Shown: positions 16,764 to 26,745, numbered from the stretch's first letter. The stretch is 64,000 nt of DNA from Allobosea sp. (GCF_030695125.1 NZ_JAUYTP010000031.1:280058-344057), one strand, 5' to 3'. A program made the numbers and translations. Notes: generated by a model from the letters alone, not told the origin.

Positions 16764-19700
16764 TCAGTATTCCCACTCGGCTCCGACACCGACGGAGGCG
16801 CTGCCATCGGCATTGGTGTCGGCCTGCAGCTTGATCCGCCGGGTGACGTCGATGCCGACCGAAACGCCGCTGTCCTCCGGCTTTGCGCCGGCCTTGATGC
16901 CGACCGTGACATTGTCGCTGATCGCGCGCGACACGCCGACGGTGGGCCCGCCGGCGCCGACCTGGATGTCGAGATTGTCGACGCCGAGCGATTTGCGCAG
17001 GCGCTCGAAGGAATCGTCCCCGCCGCCGCCGGCGAACTGCGCCGCCGTCTGCGCCAGCTGCAGCGCCTGGAAGGGCGAGAGCGAGCCCGACGCCCTGGCG
17101 AAGAGCAGGCGCGACAAAACCTCGTCCTGCGGCAGGTCGGGGGTCGATGTGAAGGCGAATTCGGGCTGGTCGGCCGGGCCGCTGACGAGGATGCGGGCGG
17201 TGACGTCGGCGGCGCGCGTCTCGGCGATGAAATCCAGCTCCGGAATCACCCCGCCCGTGAAGGCCAGGCGTCCGCGGCTGAAATCAAGGCGCTGGCTCAG
17301 CACCGTCAGGCGCCCGCGCCGGAGTTCGAAACCGCCATCGAGCTGCGGCGCCGCCAGGGTGCCGCCGACGCGGAGCTGGCCGCCGAGTTCGGCATCGATG
17401 CCGCGGCCGCGGACGAAGACGCGGCCCGGCGCCGAGACCGTCATCGCCAGCGCCGCGTCGAAGGCCGGGGCCGGGCGCGCGCCGCGCGCCGGGCGGTTGG
17501 CGCGCTTCTGCGCCGCGAGACGGGCCGCGGCCGTGCCCTTGGCGCCGACATGCTTGATGCCATCGACCGGACGCAGGGAGCCTGGCAGACGGTCGGGCAC
17601 CGCGACCTCGAGCGAGAGCACGTCGATGCGCCCGCCGATCTGCGGCCGTTGCGCCAGGGGCCCCGCAAGCTCGAGGTTCAGATTCGCCACCGCGGTGACG
17701 ATGTCGCTGGAGACGAGCTGGGCGCGATTGCCCTGGATCCGGATCTGGCCCGGGAAGCCGGCCGCGGGATCGAGCGCGACCCGGCCACTCGCCTGGAGCG
17801 TGCCGCCATTGGGCGTGGCGGCGCTGGCGCGCTCGATCGTGAGGTTCTCGCCGTTGGCGGCGATGCGGGCCTCGACCGCCGTCAGGCGGATGCCCTGCAG
17901 CACGTCGGTGAAGCTGCCATTGCTCAGCGCCGCCGAGCCGCTCAGGCGCGGGGCGGACAACGAGCCGGCCGCGCGCATGTCGAGCGCGACCGCCCCGGTG
18001 ACGCGCCGGCCCTGCACGCCGATAAGCGGGTTGGCGAGGCCGGCGTCGAGCCGCCCCTGCGCGGTCAGGTCGAGCATCCCGATGGCATCGAGCGGCGCGG
18101 TGCCGCGAATGGTCAGGCTGGCGCCGCGGCCGGCGTTGATCGCAGCGTTGACGCTGGTCTCGTCGCCGGCGAGTGCGCCCTCCCCCGTGATCTCGATCGG
18201 CGGCAGGCCGGCCTGGCGCGTCTGCGGCGTGACGAGCCGGCTGACGCGGACGCTCCAGGGCCCGCTCAATGCGCCGGGAGCCCCGCCGATGCGGGCCTGC
18301 GCGTTGAGCGTGCCGGCGAGGTCGAGCGACGGGGCGAGGATGCGGGCGGCCGAGAGCGGCACGTCGCGCGCGGTCAGATTGAGGTCGAGCGCCTCTCCGG
18401 CGCGCCCGTCCAGCGTGACGCGCCCCTTTTCGATCGCCAGCGCGAGACCCGCGATCTCGACGCCGCCACCCGGGAAGCTGATGGTCGCGGGGTTGGCGAG
18501 CGCGATGCGGCGCCCGTCGCGGCGCGCCTCGAAGGCGGCGAGTTCGAGACGCAGCGGTTCGGCGGGCACGAGCCGGCCGGCACCGTTCAGGGCAAAGCCG
18601 CGTGCGGCGGCGCTCAGGGTGAAGGCGCTGGCCTCGGGGGCGCCCTTCGACTCGAAGCGGATGGCGCTGATCGCCTCGCCCGCGACGACGGCGCGGTCGA
18701 TGGCGAGAGCCGCGTCAAGCCTCGGCTTGCCGTAGACATCCGTTGCGGCGGCCGTGACGTCGAGGCGGTCGATCGCGACCGAGGGGCCAGCGAGCCTGGC
18801 GCCTTTCGCCGTGAGGTCGAGGTTCTGGCGACCTTCGACCACAGCGAGGCGGATGTCGGCATCGAGCTGGCCGCCGAGCTTGGTCAGGGCCAGCGCAGAG
18901 AGATCGTCGAGATTGCGAGCGGCCAGCGTCACGCGGCCATCGGCGCGGCTCGTCTGATCGAGCGTCACGGCGCCGTTGAGGCGCACCGTACCGATGGCGA
19001 TGTCGAGCGCCGACAGGTTCCAGCCATCGCCCGGCAGGCGCGCCAAAGCGAGCGTGCCGGTGGCGGGCCGGGAGTCGATCTCGCCGTCGAGCGTCAGGCG
19101 CGTATCGAGCGCCCCTTGTAGATCCTTGATCACGGCGTCGATCGCCAGACGCGGGATCGGCCGGGCGAGCGCGGTGGCGTTGGCGACCGCGATGCGGGCG
19201 GTGGCGTCGAGCCGGTCGCGCGGGCCGGTGATCTGCGCGGTGACGTCGCCGCGACCCGAGAGGCGCGGATCGGCGCGCTTGAGGTCGGGCATCGACAGCG
19301 CGAGCTTCAGATCGGAGGCCTGCTGGCCGATTCCGCCCTCGGCGGTGATGGCGGCGTGCTCACCGGCCAGCCTCAGGCCGGACACCGTGAGATCGCCGGC
19401 TAGCGACCGGACCCCGCCCTCGAGCGTCAGCTTGCCGGCGAGCAGCCGGTCGAGCCGGGCATCGCCGGTGGCGAGGCGGTCCCCTCGCCCGCTCAGGGTC
19501 GCGCCATAGTCGTTGCGGCGGGGCGTGGCGTCGATCTCGGCCCCGAACTCGGCCCGGCCGGCGAGCGGGCGACCGGCCAGGCCGCTCAGGCGCGCGAGAT
19601 CGGGCAGCACGGCCTGCAGGCGGCCGAGCATGCGGGCATTGCCGGCCTTGCCGCGATAGTCGAGCTCGACGCCCGACATCGCCAGCCGCAGCGTTTCGAA

Positions 19701-21095
19701 ATCGGCCGTGCCATCGTCCTGGGCGACGCCGCGCAGGCTGAAGGTGACGCGCTCGCCGACGGCGCGGGCGAGTGCGCGGTCGACCAGCGTGACGCCGGTG
19801 GCCTGACCGTCGGCGGTCAGGGCGATGCGCGTGCCGGGCTCGCCGATCGTCCCCGTCGGCGTGGCATTGAAATTGAGGCCGAGGCTGGCGAAGCCGCCGG
19901 CCGGCAGCCTGGCCTGCTGCGCGTCGAGCGTGGCGACGATGATCGGCCCGGCGACCGGGCCCTTGATCGTGGCATCAAAAGCGAGCTTGCCGATCTCGGT
20001 GCCCGAGGCGACCGTCTTGCCCTCCGCATTGGGGCGGGCGGCGGCGGTGACGCGCAGATCTAGCTGCTTGTCGGCGGTGTAGCGGCCGAGCACGTCGAGC
20101 CGCGCCAGCGCCGAGACCAGCGCCATGTTGCGGATGTCGATGCCCCCGGCATCGGCGAAGCCGACCGAGCCGTCGAGGCGGGTCGAACCGGCAAAGACCG
20201 GCGCGACAGGCGCCGGCATCAGCCCCTCGATGCGGGCATCCAGCGCGAGGTTGAGCTTGCGCTCGGTCCCGGTGCGGTCGAGCCTGGCATCGCCGCGCGC
20301 GCCGATGGTCGGGCCGGCATTAAAGATCAGCGTCGAGCCAAAGGAATCGAGCGGGCCGTCGCCGCCGAGATCGAGCGTGACCGGCGGCTCGCCCGGCAAG
20401 CCGGCGACCTTCGAGATCAGTCCGCCGGCGGGCTCGTCGAGCTTGACGTCGAGCTGCAGCCGCGTGGTGTCCGGCACGAAGGCGATGTTGACGTCGAACT
20501 GTCCGCCGGCATCGAGGCGGCGCGCCGCGAGCTTGAGGTCGAGCCCTTCGCTCGGAGGCCCCAGCGTCGCCGAGCCAGTGGCCCCCAGCGTCGCGGGCAC
20601 GCCGAGGACCGGCTCGCCCAACACAAGCTCGTTCAACTGGAAGGCGCGGACGATGACCTTGAGCGGCAGTTCCGGCAGGATCGGCTGGTCGCTCGGCGGG
20701 GCGGCGCCCGCCGGCTGCGGCGCCTGACGGCGCAAGAGTTCGAGCCGGCCGATCTCGAGCCGGTCGACGTCGAGCCGGCGCAGCAGCAGCGCGCTGCGCG
20801 TCCAGATCAGGCGCACGCGGTCGAGCCGCAGCCAGGGGCCGTCGCGATCCGACAGCATGATGTCGCGGATCTCGACATCCGAGGAGAGCGCGCCGTTGAC
20901 CGCGCCGATCGAGACCTGGCTGGTGTCGCTCGACAGGGCCTTGGAGATCAGATCGGCGACGATGCCGCGGTCGGTCTGGGCGTTCTGGGCGAAGCCGCCG
21001 AAGGGCGCGAAGGCGAGCACGCCGGCCAGCAGCAGCAGCGCCGGGAGCGCCAGGCGCAGCGTCAGGAGCCGCAGCGATGTGAGGACGCGGCGCAT
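16764..21095 (-). CDS. tamB: Translocation and assembly module protein TamB
   Basis: 1443 residues. An N-terminal membrane anchor (LTLRLALPALLLLAGVLAFA) is followed by a very long run of repetitive beta-strand sequence (AsmA/TamB-type groove) and the C-terminal DUF490 domain (about the last 350 residues, with GRLTVLSQRLDFSRGRLAFTG and DLPQDEVLSRLLFARA). It ends in a beta-strand with terminal aromatic Tyr. It bridges the periplasm and works with TamA in outer-membrane protein or lipid transport. The start base is shared with the tamA stop (1-base overlap at 21095), so the genes are translationally coupled. Confidence 0.93.
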   Translation of the reverse strand: MRRVLTSLRLLTLRLALPALLLLAGVLAFAPFGGFAQNAQTDRGIVADLISKALSSDTSQVSIGAVNGALSSDVEIRDIMLSDRDGPWLRLDRVRLIWTRSALLLRRLDVDRLEIGRLELLRRQAPQPAGAAPPSDQPILPELPLKVIVRAFQLNELVLGEPVLGVPATLGATGSATLGPPSEGLDLKLAARRLDAGGQFDVNIAFVPDTTRLQLDVKLDEPAGGLISKVAGLPGEPPVTLDLGGDGPLDSFGSTLIFNAGPTIGARGDARLDRTGTERKLNLALDARIEGLMPAPVAPVFAGSTRLDGSVGFADAGGIDIRNMALVSALARLDVLGRYTADKQLDLRVTAAARPNAEGKTVASGTEIGKLAFDATIKGPVAGPIIVATLDAQQARLPAGGFASLGLNFNATPTGTIGEPGTRIALTADGQATGVTLVDRALARAVGERVTFSLRGVAQDDGTADFETLRLAMSGVELDYRGKAGNARMLGRLQAVLPDLARLSGLAGRPLAGRAEFGAEIDATPRRNDYGATLSGRGDRLATGDARLDRLLAGKLTLEGGVRSLAGDLTVSGLRLAGEHAAITAEGGIGQQASDLKLALSMPDLKRADPRLSGRGDVTAQITGPRDRLDATARIAVANATALARPIPRLAIDAVIKDLQGALDTRLTLDGEIDSRPATGTLALARLPGDGWNLSALDIAIGTVRLNGAVTLDQTSRADGRVTLAARNLDDLSALALTKLGGQLDADIRLAVVEGRQNLDLTAKGARLAGPSVAIDRLDVTAAATDVYGKPRLDAALAIDRAVVAGEAISAIRFESKGAPEASAFTLSAAARGFALNGAGRLVPAEPLRLELAAFEARRDGRRIALANPATISFPGGGVEIAGLALAIEKGRVTLDGRAGEALDLNLTARDVPLSAARILAPSLDLAGTLNAQARIGGAPGALSGPWSVRVSRLVTPQTRQAGLPPIEITGEGALAGDETSVNAAINAGRGASLTIRGTAPLDAIGMLDLTAQGRLDAGLANPLIGVQGRRVTGAVALDMRAAGSLSAPRLSGSAALSNGSFTDVLQGIRLTAVEARIAANGENLTIERASAATPNGGTLQASGRVALDPAAGFPGQIRIQGNRAQLVSSDIVTAVANLNLELAGPLAQRPQIGGRIDVLSLEVAVPDRLPGSLRPVDGIKHVGAKGTAAARLAAQKRANRPARGARPAPAFDAALAMTVSAPGRVFVRGRGIDAELGGQLRVGGTLAAPQLDGGFELRRGRLTVLSQRLDFSRGRLAFTGGVIPELDFIAETRAADVTARILVSGPADQPEFAFTSTPDLPQDEVLSRLLFARASGSLSPFQALQLAQTAAQFAGGGGDDSFERLRKSLGVDNLDIQVGAGGPTVGVSRAISDNVTVGIKAGAKPEDSGVSVGIDVTRRIKLQADTNADGSASVGVGAEWEY

Positions 21096-23104
21096 CAGAA
21101 GGACTGCCCGATGCTGACATAGAGCGCGACGGGCTTGTCGCCCTTGCGTGGGTTGAGCGGCGCGGCGACGTCGACGCGGATCGGCCCGATCGCGGTGTAG
21201 TAGCGCAGGCCCAGGCCGGCAGCCATCTGCAGGCGCTGCTTGAAGTCGGGCAGGCTGCCCTCGAAGGCGGTGCCGGCATCGAAGAAGGGCACGACGCCGA
21301 TGGTGTCGGTGACCTTGATGCGCGCCTCGACCGAGCCCTCGAACAGGCTGCGCCCGCCGGTCAGCCGGTTGAGCGGGCCGAGCGGCGAGAGCGTGCGATA
21401 GGCATAGCCGCGCACCGAGCCGCCGCCGCCGGCATAGAAGCGACGCGTCGCCGGGATGTCGTCGAGATCGGCGCCCGAAATCGAGCCGAGCCCGACCCGC
21501 CCGGCGAGCACATAGCGGGCGTCGCGATCGAGCGCATAATAGGCAGAGAACGCCGCCTTGCTCTGGATGATGCCGACGGTCGAGCCGAGGAAGGTCGGAT
21601 AAGGCGCCACCGAAGCCGTGGCGCGGATGCCGCGGGTCGCGTCGAGCAGGCTGTCGGTCGAATCGTATTTTACCGAAAGCGGGATGCCGACGAGGGTGTA
21701 GTCGACCTGGCCGAGCACGTCGCTGGTCTGGCCGCGCTCGACCTCGAGACCGGCCTGAACCGAGAAGGTGTCGCTGAAGCGGCGCTGGATCGCGGTTGTG
21801 ACGTTGCCGTAGCGGGCGGTGTAGCCGCCGAAGCGGTTGGTCCCGACGCGCTGGCGCGTCGCGACGCCGTCGAGCAGCCAGTCATAGCGGCTGCCGCCGA
21901 GCGCCGGCTTGAGGAAGCTGAAGGAGAAACGGCCGCCGAGATCGGAGCGCTCGAAATCCTCGAATTTGGTGATCTTGGTGCCGTCGATGCGGGGCGCGAG
22001 GAAGATATCGCCCTCCAGCCGCAGACGTTCGGCGCCGCCGAACAGGTTGCGATGCTCCCAATAGGTCTTCACCGCCGGGCCGTCGATCGTCGAATAGCGC
22101 GCCGCAAAGCCGATCAGGCGCTTGGGACGCTCGGTGACCTCGACGAAGATCGGCAGGTTTCCGGCGGCGTCGAGGCTTTCGGCCTCCCGGATCCGGACCG
22201 AGGCGATGGCGGGAATGGTGGCGATGGATTTGCGCGTGTCGGTCAGCGCCTTCGGCGAATAGGGATCGCCCGGCTCGAGATAGATGAAGGAGCGCACCAC
22301 GGCGGGCGGGATCCCGGCCGTGTCGCCGAGCGCCACATCGCCGAAGCCCGCAACCGGGCCGGGCTCGACGACATAGGTCACGTCCATGATGCGCGCGGCG
22401 TGATCGACGACGGGACGGAGTTCCACCACCTTGGCGAGCGGGCGCGACTGGGCGCGCAGATGATCGACGAGGGCCGCCTGGGCCGCGCGCAGGGCCGACG
22501 CGGTCGCCGGGTCTCCGGGGTTCAGCCGCGTGACGCGGGCCGGCTCGGCAATGGCGGGCGAGCCCGTCGCGCTACGCTCGCTGACGGCAATGTCGCGCAG
22601 CGCGAAGACCGGGCCCGGCTGGACGCTGACCGTGATCGGCACGGCGTCGCGGTTGCGATGGGATTCGAGCGCGCGGATCAAGCGGACATCCGGCTCGGCT
22701 CCGACCTTGAGGGTCACACCATCGACGACGAGCGCGACCTCGGCGTTGAAATAACCCTGCGACCAGAGCGCGTCGACCAGCGGGTTGAGATCGGAGGCCA
22801 TGCGCCGCGCCAGGGTTTCGCCATCGGGCGGCGCGTCCTGGCGCAGACGATAGAGCAGAGAGGCGTCCTGCAGGGTGCGGGTCAGCGCCTTGGCCTCGTC
22901 GGTCTGACCGAGATCGAATTCGAGCCGATAGGGCAAGGTCGCGGCGGTGACGGCCGGCGGTTCGTCCTTCTTGGTGAAGAGCCCGAAGACATCCAGCGAC
23001 GAGAGATCGAAGGCGTGCGCTGGCACGGCCCGCAAGCCGAGCACCGTGGCGAGAGCAAACCCGCTCAGCGCTACCGCGCTGCTCGCCCTCCGACAAAAAC
23101 GCAT
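21095..23104 (-). CDS. tamA: Translocation and assembly module protein TamA (Omp85 family)
   Basis: 669 residues: a signal peptide (VALSGFALATVLGLRAVPAHA), POTRA domains (about 40-280; VTEAKALTRTLQD-like and EPGDPYSPKALTDTRKSIATI segments), and a C-terminal 16-strand barrel with the Omp85 motif region GGGGSVRGYAYRTLSPLGP and terminal GQSF. The ATG at 23104 has TTGGAGGAC upstream; an ATG five codons earlier is less well placed. Operon with tamB. Confidence 0.92.
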   Translation of the reverse strand: MRFCRRASSAVALSGFALATVLGLRAVPAHAFDLSSLDVFGLFTKKDEPPAVTAATLPYRLEFDLGQTDEAKALTRTLQDASLLYRLRQDAPPDGETLARRMASDLNPLVDALWSQGYFNAEVALVVDGVTLKVGAEPDVRLIRALESHRNRDAVPITVSVQPGPVFALRDIAVSERSATGSPAIAEPARVTRLNPGDPATASALRAAQAALVDHLRAQSRPLAKVVELRPVVDHAARIMDVTYVVEPGPVAGFGDVALGDTAGIPPAVVRSFIYLEPGDPYSPKALTDTRKSIATIPAIASVRIREAESLDAAGNLPIFVEVTERPKRLIGFAARYSTIDGPAVKTYWEHRNLFGGAERLRLEGDIFLAPRIDGTKITKFEDFERSDLGGRFSFSFLKPALGGSRYDWLLDGVATRQRVGTNRFGGYTARYGNVTTAIQRRFSDTFSVQAGLEVERGQTSDVLGQVDYTLVGIPLSVKYDSTDSLLDATRGIRATASVAPYPTFLGSTVGIIQSKAAFSAYYALDRDARYVLAGRVGLGSISGADLDDIPATRRFYAGGGGSVRGYAYRTLSPLGPLNRLTGGRSLFEGSVEARIKVTDTIGVVPFFDAGTAFEGSLPDFKQRLQMAAGLGLRYYTAIGPIRVDVAAPLNPRKGDKPVALYVSIGQSF

Positions 23105-23219
23105 CCGTCCTCCAAGCAACCCCCCGCTCGCCGCAACTTGACCCGGTCTATGATGTTCCGGCCCCCATCATCAATAGCTGACCCTCAGGCGCAAGCTACG
23201 ACGAATTCGACCGTCATCG

Positions 23220-23972
23220 CTAACGAAGTGTTAGCGATACGGGGCCCAGGGGGCTCAGCTTCGTGACGATCTCGCCCTTGCCCGGGGACAGAACGCCGCC
23301 GCAGAGGCTGCCGGTGGTGACGATCTGGCCGGCGCGCAGGCCGCCCATCAGCTCGTTCTTGCGGTTGGCCCAGGCGAGGAAGGGCGTCATCGGATCGCCA
23401 TTTCCATGCACCGCCGGCTGATCGTAGATCGTGACGCCGTTGAGCGAGATGAAGCAGCCCAACCCGGTGAGATCGTCGAGGACCTTCATGTCGAGTTCCT
23501 GGCCGAGATAATAGCCGCCATGGCCGAGCGCGTCGGCGAGCCAGAGCGCGAAGGGCACGCCCTGCCAGTTCGCCAGCCGGCTCTCGACGATCTCGATGCC
23601 GAGATAGGCCTTGTCGCAATGGCCGAGCAGCTCGGCGCGCGAATAGGGCTGATTCGGGCGCATCGGCACGTCTTTGGCCAGCCGCAGCGCGATCTCGATC
23701 TCGACGCGCAGCTCGGCGCCGATGGCGCCGTCATAGACGTCGCCGGGAGCGAGCCAGGGGCCGGGCATGAGGCCGGCGACGGGCGTGCCGTCCTCGGCGA
23801 TGGCGACCTTCCAGCCCGCCTGTGCATGGCCGAGCGTCTTGGCGATGTCGGCCTGGATTGCCAGCCCGTCGAGGAAGGAGCCCGGCACCGGCTGCTCGGC
23901 CATCTCGATCAGGCTCTTGTCGCGGCGGGTTGCGACCAGCGCGGCGTGCAGGGTCTCGTGGGTGGTCGGCAT
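23220..23972 (-). CDS. 2-keto-4-pentenoate hydratase-like protein (FAH superfamily)
   Basis: 250 residues resembling MhpD/2-oxopent-4-enoate hydratase of aromatic meta-cleavage pathways. Seen are GWKVAIAEDGTPVAGLM near the N-terminus, VEIEIALRLAKDVP (the metal-binding Glu region), YLGIEIVESRLANW, and the C-terminal GQIVTTGSLCGGV. Several related decarboxylases share these motifs, so the substrate is unsure. It lies upstream of tamA on the same strand with a 115-base gap, so co-transcription is possible but functional linkage is not evident. Confidence 0.78.
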   Translation of the reverse strand: MPTTHETLHAALVATRRDKSLIEMAEQPVPGSFLDGLAIQADIAKTLGHAQAGWKVAIAEDGTPVAGLMPGPWLAPGDVYDGAIGAELRVEIEIALRLAKDVPMRPNQPYSRAELLGHCDKAYLGIEIVESRLANWQGVPFALWLADALGHGGYYLGQELDMKVLDDLTGLGCFISLNGVTIYDQPAVHGNGDPMTPFLAWANRKNELMGGLRAGQIVTTGSLCGGVLSPGKGEIVTKLSPLGPVSLTLR

Positions 23973-24155
23973 GGCGTCTCGTCCCTGTCCTCTTCGTCCC
24001 GGCCTGGCCGGTGTTCGGGGCGCACCCTGCACGAGGGGCGCGCGCGAGGCCACCCCTGCGGCGACGTCGCTGGGGATGCAGATGCGGGGGAACCGCTTCG
24101 GCGCGCCCGGGTTGACCTCACATCCACCCGCTTTCCGGAAAGGCAGTCCGCCGCG

Positions 24156-24653
24156 ATGAAACGGCTTCTCCCGATCGTGACGGCGACCCTGCTGTGGTCG
24201 CTTGGCGCCGTTGCCCAAACCCCGATGCCGCCGCAGGACTTCGTCCACAAGGCGGCGGTTTCGACGATGTTTGCCGTCGAATCGGCAACGCTCGCCTTGC
24301 ACAAGACGAGCTCGCCCGAGATCAAGAGCTTCGCCCACCGGCTCGCCAACGACCGCGGGACAACCGGCAGCGGCCTGAGGCAGATCATCGCCAAGCGCTC
24401 CGACATCGCGCTGCCGGAGCGCCCCGACGGGCGCCAGCTCGACCTGCTGCGCGATCTTGCGGCTTTGCAGGGGCCGGAGTTCGACCGCGCCTATGTGCTG
24501 GCCCAGCGCCAAGCGCAGGAGGAGAGCCTCGCGGTGGTGTCCGCCTATGCCGAGACCGGATCGGACCCCGAACTCAAGGCGTTCGCCGAGAACACGCTGC
24601 CGATCCTGCAGAAGCTCGACGCCGAGGCGAAAGCGCTGCCCAAGCCGGAATAG
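24156..24653 (+). CDS. Exported DUF4142 protein
   Basis: 165 residues. The signal peptide is MKRLLPIVTATLLWSLGAVAQ, then DFVHKAAVSTMFAVESATLALHK, SFAHRLANDRGTTGSGLRQI, and a helical remainder ending with LPILQKLDAEAKAL. This four-helix, ferritin-like pattern is DUF4142, found in many periplasmic proteins of unknown role. Divergent from the hydratase-like gene. Confidence 0.82.
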   Translation: MKRLLPIVTATLLWSLGAVAQTPMPPQDFVHKAAVSTMFAVESATLALHKTSSPEIKSFAHRLANDRGTTGSGLRQIIAKRSDIALPERPDGRQLDLLRDLAALQGPEFDRAYVLAQRQAQEESLAVVSAYAETGSDPELKAFAENTLPILQKLDAEAKALPKPE

Positions 24654-24739
24654 CTGTTTCCCCTCGTCCGTCTGCTTGACAGCCGGGCGCCGCTCCCCTC
24701 CGCTCGGCGTCAAAAGACGCTCAGGGGACGAAAACGGCC

Positions 24740-25669
24740 ATGCTCACCTTACGCCAGATCGAGGTGATCCGCGCCATCATGATCACGGGCACGATCAGCG
24801 GCGCGGCCAAGCTGCTCGCCGTGTCGGCTCCGGGCATCAGCCGGCTGATGAAGCACACCGAGAAGACGCTGCGGCTGAAGCTGTTCGAGCGGCGCCATGG
24901 GCGCTATGTGCCGACGCCCGAAGCCAACGACATCTTCGAGCAGATCAACGGCGTCTACAAAAAGGTCGACGATCTCCATTACACCCTGGCGCGGATCGAG
25001 CGCGGCGGTGGCGTCGAATTGCGGATCGGCTCGGTGCCGAGCATCTGCCATGTGATGGTGCCGCGCGCGATCGAGAAGCTGAAGCGCAAGCACCCCGATC
25101 TGCGGCTGGACATCAACATCCTCAAGATCGAGGAGGCGCTCGACTATCTGCTGCTGGGCCGCGGCGAGATCGCCGCCATGAGCTACAAGCTCGACCATCC
25201 CGGCATCGACTTCGTGCCGCTGTCGATGGGCGAGCTGCTCTGCATCGTGCCCGAGGGCCATGAACTGGCGACGCGGACCGTCATCTCGGCCTCCGAGATC
25301 GTGCGCCACCCGCTGATCGGCATCGACCCCAACGACCCCTATGGCCGGATCATGGCCGAGATCTTCAGCCGCCAGGGCCTCGCCTACGACATCGTCATCA
25401 AGGCCCGCTTCGGCACGACCGTATGCTCGCTGGTGCGCGCCGGGCTCGGCATCGCCGTGATCGACCAGTTCACCGTGGCCCATGGCTCGATGCAGGGCAT
25501 CGCCACGATTCCGATCGCCGAGCCGACGCAGTTCCAGACCTATGTCGCGATCAAGAACGACAAGGCGCCGTCCGTCTATGCCGAAACCTTCGTGACGCTG
25601 CTGCGCCAGGAAATGGACGCGGTGGTGAGACCGCGTGCCCCAGAGGTCCGCAGCCGGCTGGCAGGATAA
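24740..25669 (+). CDS. LysR-family transcriptional regulator, probably of the quinate/shikimate cluster
   Basis: 309 residues. The winged helix-turn-helix occupies residues 1-60 (LRQIEVIRAIMITGTISGAA and SAPGISRLMKHTEKTL), followed by a type 2 periplasmic-binding-like effector domain (about 90-300). It precedes, in the same direction, a 10-kb catabolic and transport cluster starting with a shikimate/quinate dehydrogenase, and a near-perfect inverted repeat lies in the 111-base gap between them. I infer it is the local regulator responding to a pathway metabolite. Confidence 0.85.
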   Translation: MLTLRQIEVIRAIMITGTISGAAKLLAVSAPGISRLMKHTEKTLRLKLFERRHGRYVPTPEANDIFEQINGVYKKVDDLHYTLARIERGGGVELRIGSVPSICHVMVPRAIEKLKRKHPDLRLDINILKIEEALDYLLLGRGEIAAMSYKLDHPGIDFVPLSMGELLCIVPEGHELATRTVISASEIVRHPLIGIDPNDPYGRIMAEIFSRQGLAYDIVIKARFGTTVCSLVRAGLGIAVIDQFTVAHGSMQGIATIPIAEPTQFQTYVAIKNDKAPSVYAETFVTLLRQEMDAVVRPRAPEVRSRLAG

Positions 25670-25681
25670 CATCAGGTTAGG

Positions 25682-25709
25682 TAATGCGATCAAATTGGTC
25701 ATCGCGTTA
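25682..25709. promoter_or_regulatory. Inverted repeat upstream of the dehydrogenase gene, candidate LysR operator
   Basis: TAATGCGAT and ATCGCGTTA form 9-base arms with one mismatch, separated by ten bases (CAAATTGGTC). The repeat sits in the gap between the LysR gene stop (25669) and the aroE-like start (25781), where an operator for the cluster is expected. No promoter boxes could be assigned. Confidence 0.55.
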
Positions 25710-25780
25710 GCGCGAGCGATCGGCTTATCTGATGGCGGCAACGCCTGCGATCATGATGGGCGAGCCAAGGGAACGAGACG

Positions 25781-26665
25781 ATGCCGGACATTGCCATCGC
25801 CAACCGGACGAAGCGCGTGCTGCTGGGCCTGATCGGCACGCCGATCGCCCATTCCGCCGCGCCGGCGATGCATGAGGCTGCCGCGCGCGCTGCGGGTTTC
25901 GAGCTGCATTACCATCTGATCGAGGTGGCGGGCGCCGGCCGCGCCGATCTCGCGGCGATCCTCGACGGCGTGCGGCGCATGGGATTTTCCGGCGTCAACG
26001 TCACCTATCCTTACAAGGAGGCGGTGGTGCCGCTGCTCGACGCGCTCTCTCCCGAAGCGCGGGCGATGGGGGCCGTCAACACGGTCGTGGCGCGCGATGG
26101 CGTGCTGACCGGCCACAACACCGATGCGACGGGCTTTGCCACAGCCTATCGCGCGCTCGGCCGCGCCGATGGCGACGCTCCCGTCGCGATCATCGGCACG
26201 GGCGGCGTCGGCAAGGCGATCGGCTTCGCGCTGGCCGGCTGCGGCGTCACGCGTCTGCGGCTCTATGACAGCGATCGTGCCAAGGCGCAGGCGCTGGCGG
26301 ACCAGATCGGCGAGCGCGCACGGGTCGAGATCTGCGGCAGCGTCGAGGCGGCGGTGTCGGGCGCGGCCGGCCTCATCAACGGCACGCCGGTCGGGATGCT
26401 GCCCAACCGCGACAGCCCGGTACCGGCCGATCTCATCCGAAAGTCGCAGTGGGTGGCGGACGCCGTCTATCATCCCCTCTGGACACCGCTGCTCAAAGCC
26501 GCGCAGAAGGCGGGCGCCACGGTGATGACGGGGCGTGAGCTCAGCATCAACCAGGCCGTCGACGCCTTTGCGCTGTTCACGGGGGTGCAGCCCCCGGATG
26601 GTGCGATCGCCGACGCCTTCGACCGATCGCTCGCCGCGCAGGAGGCCAAGCACCGCGCAGCGTGA
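25781..26665 (+). CDS. Quinate/shikimate dehydrogenase (AroE family, catabolic type)
   Basis: 294 residues of the AroE fold. Catalytic Lys79 is in NVTYPYKEAV and Asp115 in GHNTDATGF; the Rossmann loop is GTGGVGKA (139-146). Two features differ from biosynthetic AroE. The substrate pair Ser-x-Ser is reduced to Ser25-Ala-Ala27 (PIAHSAAP). The strand after the loop ends in an acidic residue (RLYDSDRAK, Asp163) instead of the basic NADP patch, which suggests NAD use. With the transporter and QuiC-like dehydratase downstream this fits oxidation of shikimate and/or quinate in catabolism. Confidence 0.85.
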   Translation: MPDIAIANRTKRVLLGLIGTPIAHSAAPAMHEAAARAAGFELHYHLIEVAGAGRADLAAILDGVRRMGFSGVNVTYPYKEAVVPLLDALSPEARAMGAVNTVVARDGVLTGHNTDATGFATAYRALGRADGDAPVAIIGTGGVGKAIGFALAGCGVTRLRLYDSDRAKAQALADQIGERARVEICGSVEAAVSGAAGLINGTPVGMLPNRDSPVPADLIRKSQWVADAVYHPLWTPLLKAAQKAGATVMTGRELSINQAVDAFALFTGVQPPDGAIADAFDRSLAAQEAKHRAA

Positions 26666-26745
26666 GATCACGCCACTTCAAAGACGGCCCGCGGGCCACC
26701 CGCGAAGACCAAGAAAAAACGAAACAGAGCTGGAGGAGACAACCA

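Noticed and set aside
16518..19121. 867-residue plus-strand frame
   Set aside because: Antisense to tamB, no domains, charged low-complexity sequence.
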